A stretch of 64,000 bases of DNA from Nocardioides marmorisolisilvae. GTDB taxonomy: Bacteria > Actinomycetota > Actinomycetes > Propionibacteriales > Nocardioidaceae. The notes beneath the pieces are model-generated. The model saw nothing but the letters and a program-made list of their open reading frames with translations, did not search any database and had not been told where the DNA came from. The position numbers were made by a program, and so were the translations under genes. The stretch spans positions 3,038,001 through 3,102,000 of the forward strand of contig NZ_CP134227.1 in NCBI RefSeq assembly GCF_031656915.1, written 5' to 3'. How positions within the stretch are numbered: position 1 is the first letter of the stretch; every line of letters starts with the position of its first letter. Shown here piece by piece: positions 39,501 to 46,495 of the stretch.

Positions 39501-40179
39501 CGACGACGTCGGCCAGCGGCTGAAGGTCGTGACCACCGCGACCGATCCGGGCTACCACGACGCCACCGTCACGTCGGGTCAGACGGGCGTGGTGCCGAAG
39601 GTCGCGGTGTCGAACACGGCCGCGCCGACGATCACCGGCACCGCCAAGGTCGCATCCACGCTGACAGCGCACGGTGGCACCTGGTCACCGGCCGACGTGA
39701 CACTCGCCTACCAGTGGCTACGCAACGGAGCCGCGATCGCGCACGCAACCTCGCCGACCTACCACCCGGTGGCAGCCGACCGCGGCAAGGCGCTGTCGGT
39801 GAGGGTCACCGGGACTCCGACCGACACGCACTACGCGGCCGGCAGGGCCACCAGCGCGGCGACGCACAAGGTGGCTGCGGGGACGATCACCGGTGGCACG
39901 CCGACCATCAGCGGCAAGGCCAAGGCGGGCAAGAAGCTCACCGCACGCCCCGGCACCACCAAGCCCAGTGGCGTGATCGTGACCTACCAGTGGTTGCGCA
40001 ACGGCAAGTCGATCAAGGGCGCTACGGCCTCGAAATACACCCTGACCAAGAAGGACCAGGGCACGAAGGTCAGCGTGCGGGTGACCCGGACCAAGGCGGG
40101 CTACACCACGCTGAAGAAGACCTCGAAGGCCACCAAGATCGCCAAGCCCAAGCCGAAGAAGCACAAGAAGAAGCACTGA
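33565..40179 (+). CDS. giant secreted repeat protein: carboxypeptidase-regulatory-like and Ig-like repeats
   Basis: A 2204-residue protein with a signal peptide (RRSRRRVLGLVALAAALVLAP, cleavage near AQA at about residue 41). Residues 45-1640 hold about 16 repeats of roughly 100 residues beginning SGTVTD-like, each a carboxypeptidase-regulatory/Cna-B-like beta sandwich with GxYxxxVxPGxY motifs. Residues 1645-2204 hold six Ig-like repeats of about 92 residues with GTWTP and YQWLRNG. The tail is strongly basic (KPKPKKHKKKH). No LPxTG or membrane anchor is seen. AGGAGG six bases upstream favours the ATG at 33565 over GTG at 33562. Probable adhesin or surface stalk; the role is inferred. Confidence 0.85.
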   Translation: MSRSSHVVAHGSSRRSRRRVLGLVALAAALVLAPMQGVAQASTGTGRTITVSVNKPNGLPAEGAPVTLYYGGNGIDYGSTDSQGMFTFNRLSADSFKVGVDQQGFEPWYYNAKTSLDSADPIDLTSSTTADVTANLTRGYSISGHVGLPARITSDQVEVVAYQKNDSGDWNQVSWDASVDSGDYAVGDLSPGVYRVCVDGGGNHGSAGTAPIPMVCAGASSSVYDIGSAADLTIAQGGPNLTGKNISVNPPSVSGTVTDSGGSPVDGASVSAAQGGSSVAQTTTADDGSYTIYAPPGATVLDAQADGYDDQQFNNGTPISLSAGQHLTGKNIQFSDQQQSYTINGKVTGPGGVGLGDVDVTAYDADGNWAGEATTGGHGRYSLDVGDGSYKVEFTPEDYGASAGFPTTWYGGSTKATATPVTITDAASVASGIDVQLPGGTVSGTVTDQSSTPLSGITVTAYRYNADDDYWEGGAHTSTGASGAYTLALPKGDVRVEFGGQGSTADRRVEARFYGASDDQADHGTDVTVADGGAVAGIDGSLSALTKVTGTVTDQDGQPLEDVNVDFYDNGTDFSARTNAVGKYVAWVAPGSYTGTTYLVDYTQDDQSVTVANAPMTVDFTMAAHGVLSGTLDGAGGQPLAGARVGACGANDCESVRTNASGIYRIGVEAGSYTLRFSADGYVSQYYKNGRTERQADPVPVLAGGHDSLDTVTLTQTGSIGGTVKAGTNAIPGAIVRVYAPDRANRDGWSRVGSATTDASGAYVVAGLDPAGTYRVGATWRSQQQFYPAARTVMAGGDVTGVPAGGTKTVSISLSTPYQLTGTVTGGAASAAAANITVTVQRKHADRFGKFSWQSAGRSTTTATGSFDVPVSPGAYRLKFSDPAGHLLTTWYTGGTWSSHQQDAAEINATSAGQSGLDAEMPASDTISGTVTLGGASADGGVVYALTSDGAGGWRYVRHAVIDASGSYTLVGLQAGTYRVEFEVDGAAPAYWKSSGTAGTPDGADDITFTSLNQKRTGISADLSTAPTYALSGKVTQTDGTTGIGDIDVEITRQQPDNTWEYFTDTYTNNDGTFSLDVPTGVYRVAAVSNGVYAGAYYVKDGSGDTATPVTVNTAPVSLANAIKLSPIPSSTVSGTVTKTGGGAVSGASVMLCPSYSDEPGDYDCFDGAASTTTDGSGHYTLTVQDGSYQLLVTADGYVQFDQAVQVSGDQTVNVPLKQAGSVSGTVAGPSGAVDGGFEVDVYTQQTAGSYSYWDIAGYDYVTSGDSYSVTGLPPGTYHVCITAPTGLANECYKEQLNDDPQSATDVSVTAGQPTTIDFGLQALHHLTGTVRDSVASTGLGDVEVDAYAQVGGQWTYFGGAGTEADGSYDLALPGGSYVLALTDEGGDYPYSVYATPTLATDLDHGTPVSVNADKTLDISLVKGAAIAGTVKWPDASDKYGWSTTVSAVDTHSGKVVQTQYVDSSDPYYALMGLEHGTYRLDFARSSTQRLSGPAMTVPEAQFSGGVNEGAGPGGAKTFTLTSGGAPTVANTSATLHNGLVLTGTISDPQNHPLAGCYVTAYTTDGHLVSRGSDDSDASGGYVISGLTNGAYDLQISGDDGGDCNQGTRFLTGSNGATSTSDASLATVAISRNSTNTQNITYGDPKFAAGTVTISGASAGGPVVGTVLTANKGTWTPTPTSFTFQWFADGEPIVGATESTFTPTAAQVGSKLSVTVTGHGAGHSDTDSSSAQTAPVVLPKVVNNAAPTISGSPVPGDTLTASTGTWTPSTGLSFHYAWMSDGKPAVGAADSPTYPVQPGSVGDVITVTVTAHKDGYRDGTATSAGTTVHNAAVTVTGTPTIGGGAATVGQKATGDDSGVTTTPTDATRTYVWKVDGSQVGTGKSYTPAAGDAGHLLTFEVVANKASYATGTADSTAVTIAKGTLGHSGSTAITGTVKVGSSLSAPKLTWTPSDVSLAYQWYRGATAIADATGATYDVSIDDVGQRLKVVTTATDPGYHDATVTSGQTGVVPKVAVSNTAAPTITGTAKVASTLTAHGGTWSPADVTLAYQWLRNGAAIAHATSPTYHPVAADRGKALSVRVTGTPTDTHYAAGRATSAATHKVAAGTITGGTPTISGKAKAGKKLTARPGTTKPSGVIVTYQWLRNGKSIKGATASKYTLTKKDQGTKVSVRVTRTKAGYTTLKKTSKATKIAKPKPKKHKKKH

Positions 40180-40211
40180 GCGCAGCGGCGTTCTGCCGGC
40201 GGACGGGACGC

Positions 40212-40337
40212 GGCGGACCTGACTTTTCCCAGGTTAGGAACCCATGCGTCACCTTCACCCAGGAGAGTCGGTGTGTGAACGTGACGCTTCCTGGGTTCAG
40301 TCCGGACCGATGGGTTCCTAACCTGGGAAAGTCCGCC
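40212..40337. repeat. 126-base imperfect palindrome between two convergent genes
   Basis: Outer arms 40225-40245 and 40310-40330 are perfectly complementary over 21 bases, and are extended by GGCGGAC (40212-40218) with GTCCGCC (40331-40337) after a six-base bulge. An inner stem pairs 40246-40258 with 40275-40287 with one mismatch. ACCCAGGA (40257-40264) can instead pair with TCCTGGGT (40289-40296), giving an alternative fold. It lies 33 bases after the giant gene and 16 bases from the stop of the convergent propeller gene, so it can act as a bidirectional terminator. Its size and structure also suit a mobile palindromic element. Confidence 0.85.
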
Positions 40338-40352
40338 TTGGCACACCAAGCG

Positions 40353-41822
40353 TCAGCCGTCGGCCAGCCGGACCAGCCCGGCGAGGGTGGCGATGTACGC
40401 CGCCCCGTCGGGCCCCAGGTAGACCGAGGCGTAGTGGTTGTTCCACTGGATGCCGTTGCCGGTGCGCTGCTGCCACACGGTCCGTCCGGTGCGCACGTCG
40501 AGGGCGGTGAAGTACCAGCTGTCGTCGAGAGGGTTCGAGGCCGGCTTGGCATAGACGTAGACGAGCCCGGCACCCAGGGAGATCTTCGGCACTGATGTCG
40601 GGGCGGTCACCTTCGAGGTCCAGGCCACCCGGCAGTGCCCCCGGCGTACGACGACCCGCGCGACACCCGGCGTGGTGCTCTTCCCGAGCATCGTGGCCTG
40701 CACGCCGGTGTAGCCGTAGTTGTTCTCCACGACGACCCCGTGGCCTGCCTCGGCCAGCGTGTTCTCGGTGTCTGAGGCGCCCTTGCCGAAGACCGCGGCC
40801 TGGCAGACGAGCCGATGCCGCCGGTGGCCGTCGCGGCGGTAGAACTGCACGTGCATCCGCGGGTCGGCGTTGTCGGTGATCGCCACCAGGTGCTTGCCGA
40901 TCAGCGTCGGGGTGGTGCCCGAGCCCTGGGAGAGCTGACCGGGCTTCTGGGTGGAGCCGCGGTCGTAGCGCTGTGACCAGCGGACGTACGGCGCCCCGCG
41001 CCGGTCGGCGGCCACCGAATAGAGCCGGTGGTCGGTGACCACGTAGATCGCGCCGGTCTCGTCGCCGGAGATCGAGTTGTAGATCCCCTGGCCGCGGAAC
41101 CGGATCGTGCGCACCCGATGGGTCTGCGGATCCACGGCCCCGACGCGACCCTGCTGACTGGCGAAGAAGATCCGTCCCTTCCAGTCCGGCATCGTCGCGA
41201 TCGCGCAGTCCTTGCCGGGGAGGGCGGAGGCGATGTCGTAGGTGGCGGTGTGCTTCAGCCCGGTCGCGGTCACCTTGATCCGCCAGATCTGCTTCTTCGT
41301 GGTGAGAACGTAGGCGCGGTCATGGTTGTCGAGGTAGAAGTAGGTACCGCCGCACAGGTCGGTGAACGGGTTCGACACCGAGGTCAGGTCACGGTTGGAC
41401 GTGCGCAGGCTGGCGATCTGGCTGAGCGTGGTCGGGTCGATCAGCCGCATCGTGAAGCCGTCGAGACCGCCGCACAGCCCGACGATCCGGCCGCGCGAGT
41501 CGAAGGCGATGGTCGCGCACTCCGAGACGCCGTACGACGCGCTGCGGACCTGCAGGCTCCTGCCCAACGGGCCGGTGACGGCGTAGGCATTGGTCCCATA
41601 GGCGTCGTTGTGCATCGAGTTGGTGCCATTGGGCGCGAGGTGCGGGTTCTGCGGATTGCGCAGCACCCGCATCGGGCGTGCGCGTGCCGCGTGCCCGGTG
41701 AACGCCTGGCTAAGCACGTCGGTCGGCAGCGGCGGGATCGGCACGGCTGCTGCCTCGGGTGCCGCGGCCAGGGCCGGTACGGCGGCGGCCGCCGCGACGA
41801 GGCAAACCAGAACACGTTTCAC
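40353..41822 (-). CDS. secreted beta-propeller (PQQ-like) protein
   Basis: About 489 residues. A signal peptide (KRVLVCLVAAAAAVPALAAAPEAAA) is followed by repeated blade-like segments such as GRIVGLCGGLDGFTMRLIDP, WKGRIFFASQQGRVGAVDP, TGAIYVVTDHRLYSV and LDVRTGRTVWQQRT. This pattern fits a PQQ/quinoprotein-like propeller, without a recognisable catalytic site. A GTG at 41822 directly before the signal peptide is preferred; a TTG at 41834 is the other option. The first codons (AAA CGT GTT) are unusual for this GC-rich genome and form an AACnnGTT box. Function unknown. Confidence 0.75.
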   Translation of the reverse strand: MKRVLVCLVAAAAAVPALAAAPEAAAVPIPPLPTDVLSQAFTGHAARARPMRVLRNPQNPHLAPNGTNSMHNDAYGTNAYAVTGPLGRSLQVRSASYGVSECATIAFDSRGRIVGLCGGLDGFTMRLIDPTTLSQIASLRTSNRDLTSVSNPFTDLCGGTYFYLDNHDRAYVLTTKKQIWRIKVTATGLKHTATYDIASALPGKDCAIATMPDWKGRIFFASQQGRVGAVDPQTHRVRTIRFRGQGIYNSISGDETGAIYVVTDHRLYSVAADRRGAPYVRWSQRYDRGSTQKPGQLSQGSGTTPTLIGKHLVAITDNADPRMHVQFYRRDGHRRHRLVCQAAVFGKGASDTENTLAEAGHGVVVENNYGYTGVQATMLGKSTTPGVARVVVRRGHCRVAWTSKVTAPTSVPKISLGAGLVYVYAKPASNPLDDSWYFTALDVRTGRTVWQQRTGNGIQWNNHYASVYLGPDGAAYIATLAGLVRLADG

Positions 41823-41853
41823 ATCTGGGTGCAACGAGACCGCGGCGCCACGG

Positions 41854-42654
41854 TCACGTGCCCTGCGGGCTCATCGGGTGCAGCAGCGCGTCGGTGCCGC
41901 CATCGACGAAGACCACCGAGCCGACCATCAACGCCGAGGCGGGGGAGAGCAGGAAGGCGATCAGCTCGGCGACCTCCTCGGGGCGGCCGGGGCGACCGAG
42001 CGCCGAGGGGTAGGCATCGGCGAAGGCTCCCAACTGCGGATCCTCGCGCAGCCGCGCGGTCATCGGGGTCGCGATCAGCCCAGGGGCGATCGCGTTGAGC
42101 CGGATCCCGGCCCTCGCCCACTCCTCCTTGACCCCCTCGCGGCGCACCCAGTAGGCCAGCGCCGCCTTCGAGGCCGGATAGGCGTGCACGGCCTCGGCCT
42201 GCGCCGCGAGCGCCCGGGCCCTCGGCTCGTCGCGCTCGAGGCATGCGGCGGCCAGGTCGGCGGACCAGCCGGGCTGGGCGGTGACGGAGTTGCTGCTGAG
42301 CGCGACCACGGCGGCGCCCCCATCGGCCGAGCCGGCCCGGGCCAGCAGCGGCCGCAGGCCCTCGACGAGTTCGACGGCGCCGAAGAAGTTCACCGACACC
42401 AGCAGCGCCGGGTCCACGCCGGTGAGCCCGGCGATGCCCGCGCACGGCACGACGCCGTGCACCCCGTCAGCAGCCAGCCCGGCCACCGCATCGATCACCC
42501 GTCGCCTGCCCTCGGGCGTGGACAGGTCGGCGGTGACGTCGGTGTCGCGCAGGTCGACGCCGATCACCCGGTGGCCCTGCGACTCGAGCAGCGTGCGGGT
42601 GGCAGCGCCGATGCCGGACGCGGCACCGGTGACGACGTAGGTACGGGCGCTCAT
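41854..42654 (-). CDS. SDR oxidoreductase, 3-alpha-hydroxysteroid-dehydrogenase-like
   Basis: A 266-residue NAD(P)-dependent dehydrogenase. The cofactor loop is VTGAASGIGAAT; the catalytic Ser is in LSSNSVTAQPGW and the Tyr-Lys pair in YPASKAALAYWVRR. The layout, with short SDR start and long loop before the YxxxK, is like bacterial 3-alpha-hydroxysteroid dehydrogenase/carbonyl reductase. A KstR-like palindrome lies 15 bases upstream, which agrees with a steroid or related lipid substrate. Specific substrate remains inferred. Downstream is the propeller gene after 31 bases. Confidence 0.82.
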   Translation of the reverse strand: MSARTYVVTGAASGIGAATRTLLESQGHRVIGVDLRDTDVTADLSTPEGRRRVIDAVAGLAADGVHGVVPCAGIAGLTGVDPALLVSVNFFGAVELVEGLRPLLARAGSADGGAAVVALSSNSVTAQPGWSADLAAACLERDEPRARALAAQAEAVHAYPASKAALAYWVRREGVKEEWARAGIRLNAIAPGLIATPMTARLREDPQLGAFADAYPSALGRPGRPEEVAELIAFLLSPASALMVGSVVFVDGGTDALLHPMSPQGT

Positions 42655-42668
42655 CCGAGAAGCACAAC

Positions 42669-42682
42669 TGAAACGTGTTCTA
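42669..42682. promoter_or_regulatory. KstR-like box TGAAACGTGTTCTA
   Basis: The 14 bases fit TnnAACnnGTTnnA, the consensus I recall for the TetR-family steroid-catabolism repressor KstR. It lies 15 bases upstream of the SDR ATG and at the 3' end of accD3, so it overlaps the SDR promoter. A second fitting site is at 51980-51993. Confidence 0.5.
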
Positions 42683-44170
42683 TTGTCCAGCGAACCGCGC
42701 CGCTCGGCGGGAGGCCAGTACTCGCGGATCCTGCGCGATCAAGCCGGTCAGCTCCTGCTCCAGGACCGCGCCCACTCGGCGACAGAACTCCTCGGGCTCG
42801 TCGGCGGCGTCGGGTCGCTCCGGAACGATCCGGTCCACCAGCCCGCGGTCACACAGATCGGTCGCCCGCACCTGCTGGGCCCGCGCCATCTCGGGGGCGT
42901 GCTCGACGTCGCGGTGCACGATCGCGCTGGCTCCCTCCGGAGGCAACGGCGAGAGCCACGCGTGCTGGGCGGCCACCACCCGATCGGCGGGCAGGAACGC
43001 CAGTGCGCCGCCGCCGTTGCCCTCGCCGAGCATCAGGCACAGCGTCGGCGCCTCGAGGCTGACCAGGTCGGCCAGGCAGCGGGCGATCTCCCCGGCCATG
43101 CCCCCCTCCTCGGCCTCGGCCGACAGCGCCGCGCCAGGGGTGTCGATGACGGTCACCAGGGGGAGCCCGAGCTCGTGCGCGAGCCGCATCCCGCGCCGGG
43201 CCTCGCGCAGGGCGCCGGGACCCATCGGCTGGTTGGTCTGGCCGCGTCGGTCCTGGCCGAGGAAGACGCAGGGCGCGTCACCGAAACGGGCCAGGGCGAT
43301 CAGCAGACCCGGATCCGCCTCTCCCTCACCGGTGCCGTTCAACGGGATCACGTCCTCGGCGGCGTAGCGCAGCAGCCGGCGTACGCCGGGCCGGTCCGGC
43401 CGCCGGGAGATCGTGATCGCCTGCCACGCATCGACGTCCGGGGTGTCGAGCTCGGAGGTGGGCGACGGCGCGCCGACCTGTGCGGGCCGCAACTGCAGGA
43501 TCGTGAGCGCCCGGTCGAGGATGCCGGCGATCTCCTCGGGGGGAAGGACCGCGTCGATGATGCCGTGTGCATAGAGGTTCTCGGAGGTCTGCACGCCCTC
43601 GGGGAACGCCTCGCCGTACAGCGCCTGGTAGACGCGCGGGCCGAGGAAGCCGACCAGCGCGCCCGGCTCGGCCACGGTGATGTGCCCGAGCGACCCCCAC
43701 GACGCCATCACCCCGCCGGTGGTCGGGTGTCGCAGGTAGACCAGGTAGGGCAGTCCGGCCGCCTTGTGTGCCGCGATCGCAGCCGAGATCCGGATCATCT
43801 GCACGAACGCCGGGGTGCCCTCCTGCATCCGGGTGCCGCCGGACACCGGCGCCGCGACCAGCGGGATGCCCTCACGGGTGGCGCGCTCGATGCCGGCAAC
43901 CAGCCGGTCCGCAGCCGCGCGTCCGATCGAGCCGGCCAAGAATCCGAACTCGCACGCCAGCACGGCGATCCGGCGCCCGCGCATCGTGCCCTCACCGGTC
44001 AGCACCGACTCGTCGACCCCCGACCGCTCGGCGGCGGCCTCCAGCTCCGCGGCGTACGACGGCGACACCCCGGTGCGGTCGGGTGGCACGTCCCAGGAGA
44101 CCCATGAGCCCTCGTCGAGGACCAGGTCGATCAGCTGGTGCGCGCTGAGGCGCCGCGGGGAGTCGCTCAC
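42680..44170 (-). CDS. accD3: AccD3-type acyl-CoA carboxylase carboxyltransferase
   Basis: A 496-residue carboxyltransferase with both crotonase-fold halves in one chain. The N-terminal half has VLTGEGTMRGRRIAVLAC, SGGTRMQEGTPAFVQM and HPTTGGVMASWGSLG; the C-terminal half has TPGAALSAEAEEGGMAG and GEGNGGGALAFLPADRV. Length and motif order match mycobacterial AccD3, whose acyl-CoA substrate is not settled. No biotin carboxylase is adjacent. It starts at a GTG overlapping the GNAT stop (GTGA), in a minus-strand operon. Confidence 0.85.
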   Translation of the reverse strand: MSDSPRRLSAHQLIDLVLDEGSWVSWDVPPDRTGVSPSYAAELEAAAERSGVDESVLTGEGTMRGRRIAVLACEFGFLAGSIGRAAADRLVAGIERATREGIPLVAAPVSGGTRMQEGTPAFVQMIRISAAIAAHKAAGLPYLVYLRHPTTGGVMASWGSLGHITVAEPGALVGFLGPRVYQALYGEAFPEGVQTSENLYAHGIIDAVLPPEEIAGILDRALTILQLRPAQVGAPSPTSELDTPDVDAWQAITISRRPDRPGVRRLLRYAAEDVIPLNGTGEGEADPGLLIALARFGDAPCVFLGQDRRGQTNQPMGPGALREARRGMRLAHELGLPLVTVIDTPGAALSAEAEEGGMAGEIARCLADLVSLEAPTLCLMLGEGNGGGALAFLPADRVVAAQHAWLSPLPPEGASAIVHRDVEHAPEMARAQQVRATDLCDRGLVDRIVPERPDAADEPEEFCRRVGAVLEQELTGLIAQDPRVLASRRAARFAGQ

Positions 44171-44712
44171 CCGCTGGATCGTAGGCCAGTGGGTACGCCG
44201 CCGCCGGTAGGTAGCCCGAACGGGCCCTTCCGGTGCTGGGGCAGCTCGCGCACGAGCAGCGCGACCAGGTGACCCTGGGACTCCTGCCGGCCGACCTCGA
44301 CGTACCCGCGGCCACCGTGGAACGCGAGCGACGGCTCGTTGGGCGGGTCGAGGTTGACCTCCAGGGCCATCCGGCCGTGCTCGCGGGCCCGCTCCTCCAC
44401 CTCGTCGTAGACACGCGTGCCGAGACCGAGGCGGCGGAACGGCTCGGCAAGCACGATCCGGTCGAGGTAGTAGAAGTCGTCGTACCGCTCGGCGAACCAG
44501 CGGTAGTTGACCGAGTCGTACGGCGAGCCGGGGGCGAGCGTGACCACGAACCCGGCGAACCGGCCGTCGTGCTCGACGACGTGAGCGAGGTCGGCCTGGC
44601 CGGCCAGCGCGACCAGGCCCGGCACGTCGAGCGGGGCGAGGAGCTCGACGTGGGCCTGGTTGAGGGCCAGCACGGCCGCATGGTCGGCGGCGGTGATCGG
44701 ACGCAGCCTCAC
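44167..44712 (-). CDS. GNAT-family N-acetyltransferase
   Basis: A 181-residue acetyltransferase. The acetyl-CoA loop is LAEPFRRLGLGTRVYDEV, and LDRIVLAEP with LEVNLDPPNEPSLAFHGGRGYVEVG shows the rest of the fold. The GTG at 44712 is chosen because it overlaps the upstream SDR stop (GTGA) and starts right at the fold's first strand; a 13-residue longer ATG start exists. The target is unknown. It lies between an SDR and accD3 with overlaps on both sides. Confidence 0.84.
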   Translation of the reverse strand: MRLRPITAADHAAVLALNQAHVELLAPLDVPGLVALAGQADLAHVVEHDGRFAGFVVTLAPGSPYDSVNYRWFAERYDDFYYLDRIVLAEPFRRLGLGTRVYDEVEERAREHGRMALEVNLDPPNEPSLAFHGGRGYVEVGRQESQGHLVALLVRELPQHRKGPFGLPTGGGVPTGLRSSG

Positions 44713-45635
44713 GGGTAGCGGACCCCGGTGGCGTTCTCGCTGATCTCCCACAGCCGTCGCTGGACGTCGGGGTCGTGGGCCAGCCGACGGGACCGCACGA
44801 TCCGTGGCCAGCCACGCATCTCGGCGAAGCCGCTCGGGCCGACGTAGGTGGACCCGGGCAGGTCGGCGGTTGCGGCCATCAGCGTCGGCATCGCACCCAT
44901 CCGGGGCGACTGCCCGGCCAGGTGGAACGCGCCGATCAGCACCCGCCCCGCGTGGTTCAGCTCGCCACCACCGGAGGTGCGGCCGGTCGCCATCAGCCCG
45001 GTCGAGGCGTAGCCGGGGTGCGCGGCCAGCGCCGAGACCGGGAGCCCGGCGTCACGGAGTCTCCGGTCGAGCTCGTAGGTGAACAGCAGGTCGGCGAGCT
45101 TGGACTGCGCGTAGGCACGCCAGCGCGAGTAGTGGCCACGCTCGACCCGCGGGTCGCCCAGTGGTGCGGAGAGCGTCAGCCGGTGTGCCTGGGACGAGGT
45201 GTTGACCACCCGGCCGCCGCCGGAGGCGACCAGCGTCGGCATCAGCAGCCCGGTCAGCGCGAACGGGCCGAAGTGGTTGGTGGCCATCTGCAGCTCGAAG
45301 CCGTCGGGGGTGCGATGGTACGGCGTCGCCATCACGCCGGCGTTGTTGACCAGCAGGTGCAGCTCGCCGAGCTCGGCGGCCTCGGCGGCCGCCCGCCGGA
45401 CCGCGCCCAGGTCGGCGAGGTCGATCACGAGCCGTCGGAGCCGCGCCTGCGGCAGCTGGGCGCGCAGGTCCGCCTCGACCGTGTCCAGCTTGGCCTCCGA
45501 CCGCGCGGCGAGGACCACCTCGGCGCCCGCCCGGGCGAGCTCGAGTGCGATCGTCTCGCCGAGCCCGCTGGTCACGCCGGTCACCAGCGCCCGACGATCG
45601 GTGAGGTCGGGCATGTCCGCCAAGGACCAGGTCAT
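44709..45635 (-). CDS. SDR family oxidoreductase, retinol-dehydrogenase-like
   Basis: A 308-residue SDR. Cofactor binding is VTGVTSGLGETIAL, the strand-4 motif is VNNAGVMATP, the Ser region is VNTSSQAHR, and the catalytic pair is in YAQSKLADLLF. ADMPDLTDRR at the start and the long C-terminus with GSTYVGPSGFAEMRGWP are typical of the actinobacterial retinol-DH-like group. Substrate is unknown. It overlaps the upstream isomerase-family gene and the downstream GNAT gene by four bases each. Confidence 0.86.
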   Translation of the reverse strand: MTWSLADMPDLTDRRALVTGVTSGLGETIALELARAGAEVVLAARSEAKLDTVEADLRAQLPQARLRRLVIDLADLGAVRRAAAEAAELGELHLLVNNAGVMATPYHRTPDGFELQMATNHFGPFALTGLLMPTLVASGGGRVVNTSSQAHRLTLSAPLGDPRVERGHYSRWRAYAQSKLADLLFTYELDRRLRDAGLPVSALAAHPGYASTGLMATGRTSGGGELNHAGRVLIGAFHLAGQSPRMGAMPTLMAATADLPGSTYVGPSGFAEMRGWPRIVRSRRLAHDPDVQRRLWEISENATGVRYP

Positions 45636-46459
45636 GGCGTGACCGCCATCGAGGTGAGCAGCCGTCGGCCGAGCTCCTCGTCGCCGTCGTACGCCGCCTC
45701 GACGGCGTCCACGCCGCGGCGTCCGCCGGCGAGGACGACGAACGCCTCCGGGGTGAGCGAGACGCGGACCGTCGGCTGCTCGGGAACCGCTCGGATGGCG
45801 CGGCCGTCGTCGCCCATCCGGGCACCGAACCGACAGCTCGCCTCGGGCACCTCGATCAGCACGCTGGTGCCCGCCGGCGGGGCGACCCGCTTGCCCAGCA
45901 CCATCGGCAGCGAGGCGCCGAGCCGCCGCAGTGTGTGTGCCGCCGCGGGCGAGTCGTAGCCCCCCGGTCGGCCGATCGCGCGGCGGATGTCCTGCTCATG
46001 CATCCATACGTCGAGGGGGCGGTTCGCGAGCAGGGTCTCGTTGTCCCACGGAGCGCCACCCGGTGTCCGGGGCGGGGCGCTGGAGCCGTCGACAGGCGGG
46101 TCGGCCCGGAGCGCGGCGTACCTGGTCGCGACGGCGCTCTCGATCTCGTCGGCGAGCTCGGCGACCGTGCGGTCCCGCCGGGCCAGCACGCCCTGCTCGG
46201 TGTAGCGGTGCATCGGGCCGCGCACATGCGCCAGGCCGTCGGGCACGTCGAGGGTCTCCTCCGGCGCACCGGCCAGCACCGCCTCGAGGTGCGCGGTGTG
46301 CGCGACGTTGTCGTGCACGCTCCAGCCGGGCAGGTCGGTGGGCAGTGTGACCTCGTCCTCGGTGAGCGTGCGAGCCAGGGTCACGAAGTCGGTGCAGGCG
46401 CGGTGCCAGGTCTCGACGTACGCCGCGAGTCGCTGCTGGCCGGTCATCCGGTCACTCAT
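45632..46459 (-). CDS. mycothiol-dependent maleylpyruvate isomerase-family protein
   Basis: A 275-residue DinB-fold protein. The N-terminal domain has LPGWSVHDNVAHTAHLEAVL, with the metal-binding His, and the later DVWMHEQDIRRAIG supplies another His. The C-terminal domain is a sterol-carrier-like fold. Family members use mycothiol as cofactor or detoxify via mycothiol S-transfer. It leads the four-gene overlapping operon with SDR, GNAT and accD3. It is divergent from the NHL/thioredoxin gene with only 36 bases between starts. The reaction here is unknown. Confidence 0.82.
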   Translation of the reverse strand: MSDRMTGQQRLAAYVETWHRACTDFVTLARTLTEDEVTLPTDLPGWSVHDNVAHTAHLEAVLAGAPEETLDVPDGLAHVRGPMHRYTEQGVLARRDRTVAELADEIESAVATRYAALRADPPVDGSSAPPRTPGGAPWDNETLLANRPLDVWMHEQDIRRAIGRPGGYDSPAAAHTLRRLGASLPMVLGKRVAPPAGTSVLIEVPEASCRFGARMGDDGRAIRAVPEQPTVRVSLTPEAFVVLAGGRRGVDAVEAAYDGDEELGRRLLTSMAVTP

Positions 46460-46495
46460 GTCCGCACCCTATGGCCGCCGCGGGACAATGGGAGC

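Noticed and set aside
33565-40179. Repeats of about 280-300 bases considered as a DNA repeat or CRISPR-like array
   Set aside because: The units are conserved as protein, not as DNA, and keep reading frame; they are beta-sandwich domains.
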